This document shows, in pieces, positions 1-8,619 of a DNA stretch of 64,000 bases. The translations under genes were made by a program, and so were the position numbers. The notes beneath the pieces are model-generated. The model did no database searches and was not told where the DNA came from. It saw only the letters and a list, made by a program, of their open reading frames with translations. Numbering within the stretch: the first letter of the stretch is position 1; every line of letters starts with the position of its first letter. Origin of the DNA: Plantactinospora sp040120695 (GTDB lineage Bacteria; Actinomycetota; Actinomycetes; Mycobacteriales; Micromonosporaceae); assembly GCF_040120695.1 (NCBI RefSeq), contig NZ_JBEEAC010000022.1:1-64000 (forward strand), in the 5' to 3' direction.

Positions 1-18
1 GAGCCGGGACAACGCGAC

Positions 19-38
19 TCGAACACACGTTCTAAGAT
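19..38 (+). promoter_or_regulatory. LexA/SOS box overlapping the imuB promoter
   Basis: TCGAACACACGTTCTA at 19-34 matches the actinobacterial/Gram-positive LexA operator pattern (CGAAC, four bases, GTTCG) with one mismatch in the right arm. A -10-like TAAGAT follows at 33-38, so bound repressor would occlude the promoter. The box lies about 40 bp before the imuB start, implying DNA-damage induction of imuB and, through it, dnaE2. The match is seen directly; LexA binding is inferred. Confidence 0.8.
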
Positions 39-74
39 CGGCTTAACCGCAGGTCAAAGGAGGTGTGGATCAAC

Positions 75-1673
75 GTGTCCTCGCAGCCCGTCGCCGCGCG
101 TACCATGCTGGTCTGGTGCCCCGACTGGCCGGTGGTCGCGGCCGACATCGTCGACGGGATCTCCGCCGCCACGCCGGTCGCGGTGTTGCACGCCAACCGG
201 GTGGTCGCCTGTTCCGGGGCGGCTCGGGCCGACGGGGTGCGACCGGGGCTGCGCAAGCGGGAGGCGCAGAGTCGCTGCCCGCAACTGACCGTCGTGGAAC
301 ACGACCCCGGCCGGGACGCCCGCGCCTTCGAGCCGGTGGTCGCCGCCGTAGCGGAGATCGTCGCCGGGGTCGAGGTGATCCGTCCGGGGATGTGCGCGGT
401 CGCCGCCCGGGGACCAGCCCGCTACTTCGGCGGCGAGGAACTGGCCGCCGAACGGATCGTCGAACACATCGCCCAGACCTGCGAGGTGGAGTGCCAGCTC
501 GGCATCGCCGACGGGGTCTTCGCCGCCGGGCTGGCCGCCCGGTCCGGGCGGATCGTGCCGCCCGGCGGCACCCCGGAGTTCCTCGCCGGTATGCCGCTCG
601 GGACGCTGGGCCGGCCGTCCCTGGTCGACCTGCTGCGCCGGCTGGGCCTGCGGACCCTGGGGGACTTCGCGGCGCTGCCCGCCGGGGACGTACTGGCGCG
701 GTTCGGCTTCGACGGGGCGCTGGCGTACCGGCTGGCGAGCGCCCGGGACCACCGGCCGCTCGCGGTCCGGCGCCCGCCACCCGACCTGGCGGTGACCGAG
801 ACGTACGACGAGCCGCTCGACCGGGTCGACGCCGCCGCGTTCGCCGCCCGGGCGCTCGCCGAGCGGCTGCACGACGGACTCGCCAGGCACGCCCTGGCCT
901 GTACCCGGCTCGGCATCGAGGCGGTCACCGCGCACGGTCAGGAACTCCACCGGATCTGGCGGCACGACGGCCTGCTGACCGCGACGGCGATCGCCGACCG
1001 GGTGCGCTGGCAGCTCGACGGCTGGATCTCCGGGACCAGTCGGCGGCCCGGCCCGGCCCGTCCGACCGCCGGGATCGTCCGGCTGCGGCTGGTCCCCGAG
1101 GGAGTACTCGCGCACCTCGGCCTGCAACCGGGGCTCTGGGGCGAGACCGGAGAGGAACGCGAGCGGGCCCGCCGGGCCCTGAGCCGGGTGCAGGGCCTGC
1201 TCGGCCCCGAGGCGGTGGTCACCGCCGTGCTCGGCGGCGGACGTTCCCCGGCCGAACAGGCCCGGTTCGTGCCGTGGGGCGACGAACGGGTCCCGCTCCG
1301 GCAGCCCGCCCCGCCCTGGCCGGGCCGACTGTCGGCCCCGGCCCCGGCCGTCGTACTGCCCGAGCCGATGCCGGCGGCCGTCCTCGACGCCACCGGTGAA
1401 CCGGTCCGGGTCACCGCCCGGCTGGAGGTGAGTGCGTCGCCGGCCCGGCTGGAGATCAGCGCGCCGGCCGGTGTCGCCGGCTGGGCCGGTGGGGCCGCCG
1501 GCTGGACCGGTGAGATCGTCGGCTGGGCCGGCCCCTGGCCGGTCGACGAACGCTGGTGGGCTCCGGCCGAGGCCAGCCGGCGGGCCCGGTTCCAGGTGGG
1601 GCTGGCCGACGGCGCCGCGATGCTGCTCTCCCTCGCCGGCGGACGCTGGTGGGTGGAGGCGATCTATGACTAG
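75..1673 (+). CDS. imuB: ImuB-like catalytically inactive Y-family polymerase homologue
   Basis: Y-family polymerase-like protein of 532 aa that in actinobacteria works with DnaE2 in SOS translesion synthesis, bridging it to the sliding clamp rather than polymerising. The N-terminal fold is recognisable (D17 in CPDW), but the SLDE acidic pair found in active Y polymerases is replaced around VIRPGMCAVAA, as expected for ImuB. A helix-hairpin-helix-like stretch (LLRRLGLRTLGDFAALP) and a little-finger region follow. GTG at 75 is preferred over GTG at 63 because AAAGGAGG at 57-64 gives about 10 bp spacing. The LexA-type box upstream suggests it is the first gene of the transcript; no imuA-like gene is visible before it. 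DnaE2 follows directly. Confidence 0.9.
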   Translation: MSSQPVAARTMLVWCPDWPVVAADIVDGISAATPVAVLHANRVVACSGAARADGVRPGLRKREAQSRCPQLTVVEHDPGRDARAFEPVVAAVAEIVAGVEVIRPGMCAVAARGPARYFGGEELAAERIVEHIAQTCEVECQLGIADGVFAAGLAARSGRIVPPGGTPEFLAGMPLGTLGRPSLVDLLRRLGLRTLGDFAALPAGDVLARFGFDGALAYRLASARDHRPLAVRRPPPDLAVTETYDEPLDRVDAAAFAARALAERLHDGLARHALACTRLGIEAVTAHGQELHRIWRHDGLLTATAIADRVRWQLDGWISGTSRRPGPARPTAGIVRLRLVPEGVLAHLGLQPGLWGETGEERERARRALSRVQGLLGPEAVVTAVLGGGRSPAEQARFVPWGDERVPLRQPAPPWPGRLSAPAPAVVLPEPMPAAVLDATGEPVRVTARLEVSASPARLEISAPAGVAGWAGGAAGWTGEIVGWAGPWPVDERWWAPAEASRRARFQVGLADGAAMLLSLAGGRWWVEAIYD

Positions 1674-1749
1674 CCCCCGGTGGCCCATGACCAGCTCCCG
1701 GTGGCCCGCGACCAGCCCCAGGTGGCCCGTGACCAGGGTCCGGGTGGGG
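1666..1749 (+). repeat. 21-bp tandem repeat, four copies, at the imuB/dnaE2 junction
   Basis: Four consecutive 21-bp units begin at 1666, 1687, 1708 and 1729, with the core GACCAG-N5-GGTGGCCC; the fourth copy is the most diverged. The first copy contains the imuB stop codon and the array ends just before the preferred dnaE2 start at 1755. The unit is seven codons, so expansion or contraction would not shift frame. Confidence 0.85.
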
Positions 1750-1754
1750 ACCGG

Positions 1755-4700
1755 ATGAGTTTCCACAATCCCGACGTGCCCTGGTCGGAGCTGGAACGAG
1801 CGCTCTCCGGACGGCCGCCCCGCCGGAGCGGACACCTGCACGTGGTGGATCCGCTCGCGGTCGACGCCGACGGCGGAGACTCCCCGGCCTGGACCCGCAA
1901 GCGCCCCGGCTACACCCCGGCCGAGCTGCCCACCCCGGTCGAGGGCGCGGTGCCGTACGCGGAACTGCACGCGCACACCAACTTCAGCTTCCTCGACGGG
2001 GCCAGCCACCCCGAGGAGCTGGCCGAGGAGGCCGCCCGGCTGGGCCTGACCGGGCTGGCGGTGACCGACCACGACGGGTTCTACGGGGTGGTGCGGTTCG
2101 CCGAGGCGGCCCGGGCACTCCGGCTGCGCACCATCTTCGGCGCCGAACTGTCGCTCGGGCTGCCCGGCCCCCAGAATGGCGAGCCGGACCCGCTCGGCCG
2201 GCACCTGCTGGTGCTCGCGCACGGCCCCGAGGGATACGCCCGGCTGGCCAGCACCATCGCCCGGGCCCAGCTGCGCGGCGGCGAGAAGGGCCGCCCGGTC
2301 TACGGCGAGCTGGAGGAGGTGGCCGAGGCGTTGCGGGACCACGTCCTGGTGCTGACCGGCTGCCGGAAGGGGACGGTACCGGCGGCGCTGCTCACCGAGG
2401 GGGTCGAGACGGCGGCCCGGGAGCTGGACCGGCTGACCGCGCTGTTCGGGGCGGAGACGGTGGCGGTGGAGCTGACCGACCACGGCGACCCGTACGACGG
2501 AGACCGCAACGACGCGCTCGCCGAGCTGGCCGCCACCGCCGGGCTGCCCACCGTGGCCACCAACAACGTGCACTACGCCACCCCGTCCCGCCGCCGGCTG
2601 GCCACCGCGCTGGCGGCGGTACGCGCCCGGCGCAGCCTGGACGAGATCGACGGCTGGCTGCCGGCGGCCGGTACCGCCCACCTGCGCAGCGGTGCGGAGA
2701 TGGCGGCCCGGTTCGCGGCCTATCCCGGCGCGGTGGCCCGGGCCGCCGAGTTCGGCGCCGAGCTGGCCTTCGACCTCAACCTGGTGGCGCCGAGGCTGCC
2801 GGACTACCCGGTGCCGCCCGGGCACACCGAGATGAGCTGGCTGCGCGAGCTGACCATGGACGGCGCACTGCGGCGCTACGGCCCCCGCGACGCGCACCCG
2901 GAGGCGTACCGGCAGCTCGACCACGAGCTGGGGATGATCGACGCGCTCGGCTTTCCCGGCTACTTCCTGGTGGTCTACGACATCGTGAAGTTCTGCCGGG
3001 ACAACGACATCTACTGTCAGGGCCGGGGTTCGGCGGCCAACTCCGCGGTCTGCTACGCGCTCTGGATCACCAATGTGGACGCGGTCCGGCACCGGCTTCT
3101 CTTCGAGCGTTTCCTCGCCCCGGAACGGGACGGGCCGCCGGACATCGACGTCGACATCGAGTCCGACCGCCGGGAGGAGGTGATCCAGCACGTCTACGCC
3201 ACGTACGGCCGGGAGCACACCGCCCAGGTCGCCAACGTCATCTCGTACCGGCCCCGGTCGGCGGTGCGGGACGTCGCCAAGGCGTTCGGCTTCTCGCCCG
3301 GGCAGCAGGACGCCTGGAGCAAGCAGATCGACCGGTGGGGCAGCGTGGCGGCGGTCGACGTGGACGACATCCCCGAGCACGTGATCACCTATGCCAACGA
3401 ACTCCAGACGTTCCCCCGGCACCTGGGCATCCACTCCGGCGGGATGGTGATCTGCGACCGGCCGGTCATCGAGGTGTGCCCGGTCGAGTGGGGGCGGATG
3501 CCGGGCCGCACCGTGTTGCAGTGGGACAAGGACGACTGCGCCAGCGTCGGGCTGGTCAAGTTCGACCTGCTCGGCCTCGGCATGCTCTCGGCGCTGCACT
3601 ACGCGTACGACATGATCGAGTCGACCCTCGACCTGAGTGCGATGTCCCTGGACGACCCCGAGGTCTACGACATGTTGCAGCGGGCCGACTCGGTCGGGGT
3701 GTTCCAGGTGGAGAGCCGGGCCCAGATGGCGACCCTGCCCCGGCTCAAGCCCCGGGAGTTCTACGACCTGGTGGTCGAGGTGGCGCTGATCCGGCCCGGC
3801 CCGATCCAGGGCGGTTCGGTGCACCCGTACATCCGGCGCCGCAACGGGTTGGAGGAGGTCACCTTCCCGCACCCGCTGATGCGCAACGCGCTGGAGAAGA
3901 CCCTCGGGGTGCCGCTGTTCCAGGAGCAGTTGATGCAGCTCGCGATCGACCTGGCCGGCTTCGACGCCGGTGGCGCCGACGAACTGCGCCGGGCGATGGG
4001 GTCGAAACGCTCGGCCGAGCGGATGGCGCAGATCCGGGACCGGCTCTACGCCGGGATGGCCGAGCGGGGCATCACCGGCGAGGTCGCCGACGACGTCTAC
4101 CTCAAGCTCTCCGCCTTCGCCAGCTTCGGCTTCCCGGAGAGCCACGCGATGAGCTTCGCCTATCTGGTCTACGCCAGCTCCTGGCTCAAGCGCTACCACC
4201 CGGCGGCCTTCCTGGCCGCGCTGTTGAACGCCCAGCCGATGGGCTTCTACTCGCCGCAGACGCTGGTCGACGACGCCCGCCGGCACGGCGTCGAGGTACG
4301 CCGGCCGGACGTCAACGCCAGTGCTGCCAAGGCCACCCTGGAATCGACCCCGGAAACCCGGTGGGGGAGCGCACCCGGCGAGCCGCCGCACCGCTGGGGG
4401 CTGGGCGGCCCGGCGGTCCGGCTCGGCCTGTCCGGGATCCGCACCCTCGGCGACGACCTGGCGGAGAGGATCGAGCGGGAGCGGACCGCGCACGGACCGT
4501 ACCGGGACATGGCGGACCTGGCCCGCCGGGTCGGGCTGACCGCCGCTCATCTGGAGGCGCTGGCCACCGCGGACGCCTTCGCCTGTTTCGGGCTGACTCG
4601 CCGGGCCGCGCTCTGGGCGGCCGGTGCCGCCGCGCAGGACAAGCCGGACCGGCTACCCGGGACCATCGCCGGGGCGCAGCCGCCGACCCTGCCCGGGATG

Positions 4701-5111
4701 GACGCGGTGGACCGGCTGGTCGCGGACGTCTGGGCCACCGGGCTCTCCCCGGAGAGCCACCCCGCCCAGTTCGTCCGGGCCCAGCTCGACGCGGCCGGCG
4801 CGGTGCCGATCGCCCGGCTGGCCCAGGTCACACCCGGCACCCGGGTCCGGGTCGGCGGCATCGTCACCCACCGGCAGCGCCCGGCCACCGCCGGTGGGGT
4901 CACCTTCATCAACCTGGAGGACGAGACCGGCATGCTCAACGTCACCTGCTCGCCGGGGCTGTGGCAGCGCTACCGGAAGGTCGCCCGGACCAGCACCGCG
5001 CTGCTGGTGCGGGGCAGGCTGGAGAGGCACGACGGGGTGACCAACCTGGTCGCCGACCGCCTCGACGCGATCACCCCACCGGTCACCCCCGCCTCCCGCG
5101 ACTTCCGCTGA
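1755..5111 (+). CDS. dnaE2: Error-prone DNA polymerase DnaE2
   Basis: C-family DNA polymerase III alpha paralogue (1118 aa) for damage-induced mutagenic synthesis. An N-terminal PHP domain starts at about residue 70 (ELHAHTNFSFLDGA). The polymerase palm carries GQGRGSAANSAVCYAL and the catalytic aspartates in PPDIDVDIESDR near residues 463-467. Tandem HhH and a C-terminal OB-fold (from about 1028, RVRVGGIVTHRQRP) end the protein. The frame is open from GTG 1680, but ATG 1755 is chosen because the upstream part is the 21-bp repeat and the homologous region begins after it. It probably shares the LexA-controlled transcript of imuB. It is distinct from the replicative dnaE at 58-61.6 kb by length and by pairing with imuB. 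Confidence 0.94.
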   Translation: MSFHNPDVPWSELERALSGRPPRRSGHLHVVDPLAVDADGGDSPAWTRKRPGYTPAELPTPVEGAVPYAELHAHTNFSFLDGASHPEELAEEAARLGLTGLAVTDHDGFYGVVRFAEAARALRLRTIFGAELSLGLPGPQNGEPDPLGRHLLVLAHGPEGYARLASTIARAQLRGGEKGRPVYGELEEVAEALRDHVLVLTGCRKGTVPAALLTEGVETAARELDRLTALFGAETVAVELTDHGDPYDGDRNDALAELAATAGLPTVATNNVHYATPSRRRLATALAAVRARRSLDEIDGWLPAAGTAHLRSGAEMAARFAAYPGAVARAAEFGAELAFDLNLVAPRLPDYPVPPGHTEMSWLRELTMDGALRRYGPRDAHPEAYRQLDHELGMIDALGFPGYFLVVYDIVKFCRDNDIYCQGRGSAANSAVCYALWITNVDAVRHRLLFERFLAPERDGPPDIDVDIESDRREEVIQHVYATYGREHTAQVANVISYRPRSAVRDVAKAFGFSPGQQDAWSKQIDRWGSVAAVDVDDIPEHVITYANELQTFPRHLGIHSGGMVICDRPVIEVCPVEWGRMPGRTVLQWDKDDCASVGLVKFDLLGLGMLSALHYAYDMIESTLDLSAMSLDDPEVYDMLQRADSVGVFQVESRAQMATLPRLKPREFYDLVVEVALIRPGPIQGGSVHPYIRRRNGLEEVTFPHPLMRNALEKTLGVPLFQEQLMQLAIDLAGFDAGGADELRRAMGSKRSAERMAQIRDRLYAGMAERGITGEVADDVYLKLSAFASFGFPESHAMSFAYLVYASSWLKRYHPAAFLAALLNAQPMGFYSPQTLVDDARRHGVEVRRPDVNASAAKATLESTPETRWGSAPGEPPHRWGLGGPAVRLGLSGIRTLGDDLAERIERERTAHGPYRDMADLARRVGLTAAHLEALATADAFACFGLTRRAALWAAGAAAQDKPDRLPGTIAGAQPPTLPGMDAVDRLVADVWATGLSPESHPAQFVRAQLDAAGAVPIARLAQVTPGTRVRVGGIVTHRQRPATAGGVTFINLEDETGMLNVTCSPGLWQRYRKVARTSTALLVRGRLERHDGVTNLVADRLDAITPPVTPASRDFR

Positions 5112-5127
5112 GCTGCGCGGAAGAGCC

Positions 5128-5745
5128 CTACCCGGCGACGGGTCCGATCCGGCAGCCTCGATGCAGGTAACCGGCCGTACCGAAGATGAACAACACAGCG
5201 ACCGTCAGCCAGGAGGCGGTCACGCCGGATGGCTGTAGCGGCCAGGCCCACACGCCGGCGACCCCGCCGATCTGCCGAGGCCTCGCGGCGTAGACGGCGC
5301 AGGCGTATCCGAACGCGGGCAGCCAGGCCAGGCGAGTACCGAGGAGCACTGCGGCCGCGGCGACCAGTCCGGCGTAACCGAGGGTGTTGCGGACCATGGC
5401 GTACGCGCCGAACACCCCGGGCGCGTGCAGCCCGGTCAGGGCCAGCGCCGCGCCGATCGACGCGACCCCGAGCAGGATGTGGCCGGCTCGCCAACCCGGC
5501 CAGCGAAGCGAAGTGCCACGCTCCAGTTCCTCGTCGGCCCCGCCCAGGGTGGGCGCGAGCAGCAGTACGCCGAGCAGCGGCGCGAGCGCGACGACCGGTA
5601 TCCGGGCGGCGGGCCCGTCGAAGTAGGGTCGGCTGGCGAGCCAGCTCCCGGCGGCCCAGGCCAACGGCGCCACGACCGCGACCCCGAGCGCGAACGCGGG
5701 GCCGCCTCTGGCCCGGGTGTGCAACAGCAGGAGCCGGCCGTTCAC
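5128..5745 (-). CDS. Hypothetical membrane protein, last gene of the sigma/ABC operon
   Basis: A 205-aa hydrophobic protein with about five or six predicted membrane segments (for example FALGVAVVAPLAWAAGSWL and IPVVALAPLLGVLLLAP). I do not recognise a family. GTG 5745 is chosen because it overlaps the stop of the upstream gene in a GTGA junction; the open frame extends further upstream but only as antisense-like sequence. Position suggests it is a membrane partner of the ABC ATPase two genes upstream. It converges on dnaE2 with 16 bp between the stops. Confidence 0.75.
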   Translation of the reverse strand: MNGRLLLLHTRARGGPAFALGVAVVAPLAWAAGSWLASRPYFDGPAARIPVVALAPLLGVLLLAPTLGGADEELERGTSLRWPGWRAGHILLGVASIGAALALTGLHAPGVFGAYAMVRNTLGYAGLVAAAAVLLGTRLAWLPAFGYACAVYAARPRQIGGVAGVWAWPLQPSGVTASWLTVAVLFIFGTAGYLHRGCRIGPVAG

Positions 5746-7010
5746 CGCAGTTCCCCCAACTCGATCAGGCGCGGAACGTCGCACCGGTGCGTGGCGTCGA
5801 GGAACGCGGCGAACCAGGCGCGCTGCTCGTCGAGGGAGAGCGTGTAGAGCTGTCCGACGCGGGCGTCGAGGGCCGGACGTTCCTCGAACAGCCACGCCTG
5901 TGCGACATCGAAGGTTCGCCAGACCCGTTCATCGGGCCTGGCGAGTCGCTGGTGGCAGTTCGCGGTGACGATCTGGCGCAGGTCGGCGTGGAGCCAACCG
6001 AGGTTGGCCAGGCCCTCGCCGGTCGCGGTGGGCTGGTCTCCCAGGTGCAGCCAGAGCGTGTCGTCCGCCGGCCCGCCCGGCTCACCGTCGCCCTGCAGGA
6101 CCGCGTCCGCCGCCCGGGTCGGCGCTCCGGGGATGCCGGCCACCCGGTGCAGCACCGGCTGGATGAGCGGTGCCAGGTCGTCCAGCAGGAAACCGTTGAT
6201 TCGGGCCACGCATACCGGCGGTCCCTCCGTCGTGCAGGTCGGCTCGACGGCACCCGGGTCGGTACGGAGACCATCGTCGCCGGCTCCGGTGGCGATCGGT
6301 ACCGCCACGGCGACGGCGAGGATGCCGAGGAGCAGGGCGGCCCGACGCAGCCGGGCCGCCAGTGCGAGCAGCGTGCCGGTCAGCGCCAGCAGCCAACCGG
6401 CTTGCAGGGCGTGCGTCCCGGCGGGCGGCAGCCATTCGGGGCCGGAGCCGGGATGGACCGGGGACAGCCAACTGACGCCGCTGGTGTCCCAGTAGGTGAG
6501 GATGGCGAGCCCGAGATAGGTGCCGAGGCCGGCGATGGGGGCGACCACCCGCAGCGGGACGAGACGCCCGATCAGCACCCCGAACGCGGCGGCCGGGTAG
6601 AGCGCGAGGACGCCCACCGCCAGGGTCCACCACCAGCCGCCACCCGCGTAGGTGGCGACCCGGCCGACCAGCACCGCCGCGCCGAGGAAGGCGGCGAGCA
6701 GCCCGGCGGTACCGGCGAGTGAGACCGCCAGCCAGGCCACCACCAGTGGTTGCCAGCCCGGACGGGCCGTCGAGCCGAGTAGTTCGGCCATGCCCCGGCG
6801 CCGCTCCCGACCGGCCTGCCAGGCGCCGGCGGCGACCATCAGCGCGCAGAGCACCATCAGCGACGTCCGGAGGTACCCGGCGAGCCCGGCCCACCGACCG
6901 CCCCAGTCCGCTGGATGTACGGCCAGCAGCCACCCGCCGACACCCAACATCAGCAAAGCCGCCCCCGGTGCCGTACCCCGACGCAGTTCCACCCGCAGCG
7001 GACGCCTCAC
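5742..7010 (-). CDS. ABC-2-like membrane protein with soluble C-terminal domain
   Basis: A 422-aa protein. The first 270 or so residues hold about six to eight hydrophobic segments (ALLMLGVGGWLLAV, AVSLAGTAGLLAAFLGAAVLVG and others), consistent with an ABC-2-type permease subunit. The last 150 residues are a soluble domain starting near CTTEGPPVCVARIN, rich in Trp, His and acidic residues, with two Cys that could form a disulfide if outside. GTG 7010 overlaps the stop of the ATPase gene (GTGA). The family assignment of the C-terminal domain is unknown; the permease role is inferred from the adjacent ATPase. Confidence 0.75.
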   Translation of the reverse strand: MRRPLRVELRRGTAPGAALLMLGVGGWLLAVHPADWGGRWAGLAGYLRTSLMVLCALMVAAGAWQAGRERRRGMAELLGSTARPGWQPLVVAWLAVSLAGTAGLLAAFLGAAVLVGRVATYAGGGWWWTLAVGVLALYPAAAFGVLIGRLVPLRVVAPIAGLGTYLGLAILTYWDTSGVSWLSPVHPGSGPEWLPPAGTHALQAGWLLALTGTLLALAARLRRAALLLGILAVAVAVPIATGAGDDGLRTDPGAVEPTCTTEGPPVCVARINGFLLDDLAPLIQPVLHRVAGIPGAPTRAADAVLQGDGEPGGPADDTLWLHLGDQPTATGEGLANLGWLHADLRQIVTANCHQRLARPDERVWRTFDVAQAWLFEERPALDARVGQLYTLSLDEQRAWFAAFLDATHRCDVPRLIELGELR

Positions 7011-7804
7011 TGCCGGGCCGCCCGGGCACTGCGCAGTACGGCGGTGTAGCCGCGCTCGATCGCCGAGTCGCCACTGCCGCCGTCCACGCCCGTGCCGGCC
7101 AGCTCCTCGGGCGTGCCGGTGAAGACCAGCCGGCCGCCCTCGACCAGGCTCACCCGGCCGCACGCCGTACCGATGTCCTCGACCAGGTGGGTGCTGACCA
7201 GCACGCAGGCGTCGACGCCCAACTCCCGCAGCAGTTCCCGGAAGTCGACCCGCTGCTCCGGATCCAGACCGGCGGTCGGCTCGTCCAGCAGGATCACGCG
7301 TGGATCGTTGACGATCGCCTGTGCGATGCCGGCCCGGCGCAGCATTCCGCCCGACAGGTGCTTCATCCGCTCGTCGGCCCGGTCCAACAGCCCGACGCGG
7401 TCCAACGCCCGCTCGACCGCGAGCGGTACCCGGGTTCGGGGCATCTCCTTCAACCAGGCGAAGTACTCGACGAACTCCCGGACGGTGAAGCGCGGGTAGT
7501 AGCCGAACGTCTGCGGCAGGTAGCCCAGTTGCCGGCGCACCCGCCGGAGCGCGGCCTGGTCCGCGATGTCGTGACCCAGCAGCCGTACCCGGCCACGGTC
7601 CGGGCGGGCGACCGTGGCAAGTACCCGCATCAGGGTCGTCTTACCGGCGCCGTTGGGGCCGAGTAGCCCGTGTACGCCCACTGTCAGCTCCATGTCGAGG
7701 TCGTCGAGCACGACCCGTCTGCCGTAACCGACCCGCAGCCCCTCGATGCTGACCGTCATCGTGCCGACATCTCTCTGACTGCTCCCGATCTCTCTACGCC
7801 GCAT
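7007..7804 (-). CDS. ABC transporter ATP-binding protein
   Basis: Nucleotide-binding subunit (265 aa) of an ABC-2-type exporter. Walker A is GPNGAGKTT (residues 49-57), a Q-loop lies in LGYLPQTFGYY, the signature is LSGGM, Walker B is VILLDEPTAGLDP, and the H-loop is VLVSTHLVED. The start at 7804 overlaps the anti-sigma stop (TGATG) and has GGAGAGG about 10 bp upstream; an internal ATG at 7759 (MTVSIEG) is the alternative. The two downstream membrane proteins are the probable transmembrane partners. Substrate unknown. Confidence 0.92.
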   Translation of the reverse strand: MRRREIGSSQRDVGTMTVSIEGLRVGYGRRVVLDDLDMELTVGVHGLLGPNGAGKTTLMRVLATVARPDRGRVRLLGHDIADQAALRRVRRQLGYLPQTFGYYPRFTVREFVEYFAWLKEMPRTRVPLAVERALDRVGLLDRADERMKHLSGGMLRRAGIAQAIVNDPRVILLDEPTAGLDPEQRVDFRELLRELGVDACVLVSTHLVEDIGTACGRVSLVEGGRLVFTGTPEELAGTGVDGGSGDSAIERGYTAVLRSARAARQ

Positions 7805-8619
7805 CAGGGAGCCACCTCTCCGCCCAGTCGACTCTGCCGGGCCAGCAGCAACACCACCGCCGCCGCGATGACGGCCGTCCACACCGGTGCGGCCGCCGGC
7901 GCGACCAGCCATCCGTCGCCGATCGGCGGGACTGGTGACGCGTTGCCCTGTGGCAGCAGCACCAGCACGGCCCACCCGGTCGCCACCGTCAAGCCGGCCC
8001 GGGTCGGCTCGATCAGCGAACCGAGCCCGAGGGTCAGAGCGGTCAGGCCGAGGCACGGCAGCAGCCACAGCACCGGCGTACCGATCCGGGACACCGCGCC
8101 TCCGAGCAACGCGACCGGAACCGTGACCGCCAGGACCGACAACGTCCGCCACAGGATGATCCGTAACCCGGCGTACGGGCTGGCGGCGACCAGTTCGTGC
8201 AGCGGGTCGGCGTGCCGGCCGTAGGAGACGGCAACGCCGAGCACCGGCAGCAGCGGCGCGAGCAGCAGGAGTATCCAGGGCCGGGCCGGCGGTGGACCGA
8301 TCTCCATCGCCACCGCCAGCGCCAGGGTGACGACGACCGAGCCGAGCCAGCCGACCCGGGCAGCCGGTCCGGCGCCGAGCAGCACCGCGACCTGCCGCCA
8401 CCGGGTACCCGGCCGGGTTCGTCCCTGGCTCGGCAGGCGCGCCGCGAGCGCCGTGCCGACCTCGGCGACGAGTCGTCCGATCGGCTCGTCCAACGGCAGT
8501 CGGGCCCGGCAGATTTCGCACCGGTCGAGATGTGCCTCGACCGACCACGCGTCGGCGTCGGCGAGCCGGTCCTCGGCGTAGGCCCGAAGCGCGGCCTCGG
8601 TCACGTGGAAGCTGTTCAC
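7804..8619 (-). CDS. Zinc-finger anti-sigma factor with membrane domain
   Basis: A 271-aa protein with an N-terminal anti-sigma zinc-finger motif, H30-x3-C34-x2-C37 (HLDRCEIC), followed by five or six hydrophobic segments (such as VGWLGSVVVTLALAVAMEIG and PWILLLLAPLLPVLGVAVSYG). In this family the cytoplasmic ZAS domain holds the partner ECF sigma factor until a signal releases it. It overlaps the sigma gene by ATGA and the ABC gene by TGATG, so all are translationally coupled. The membrane part is larger than in minimal ZAS proteins, which suggests it may also sense or associate with the transporter. Confidence 0.86.
   Translation of the reverse strand: MNSFHVTEAALRAYAEDRLADADAWSVEAHLDRCEICRARLPLDEPIGRLVAEVGTALAARLPSQGRTRPGTRWRQVAVLLGAGPAARVGWLGSVVVTLALAVAMEIGPPPARPWILLLLAPLLPVLGVAVSYGRHADPLHELVAASPYAGLRIILWRTLSVLAVTVPVALLGGAVSRIGTPVLWLLPCLGLTALTLGLGSLIEPTRAGLTVATGWAVLVLLPQGNASPVPPIGDGWLVAPAAAPVWTAVIAAAVVLLLARQSRLGGEVAP

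Noticed and set aside
54..4550. A very long open frame on the minus strand opposite imuB and dnaE2 (about 1500 codons)
   Set aside because: It is an antisense frame produced by GC-rich codon bias; its translation is low-complexity Arg/Gly/Val/His with no motifs, while the plus strand encodes clear polymerases. Similar frames opposite leuS, dnaE1, ftsI and the transglutaminase gene were rejected for the same reason.
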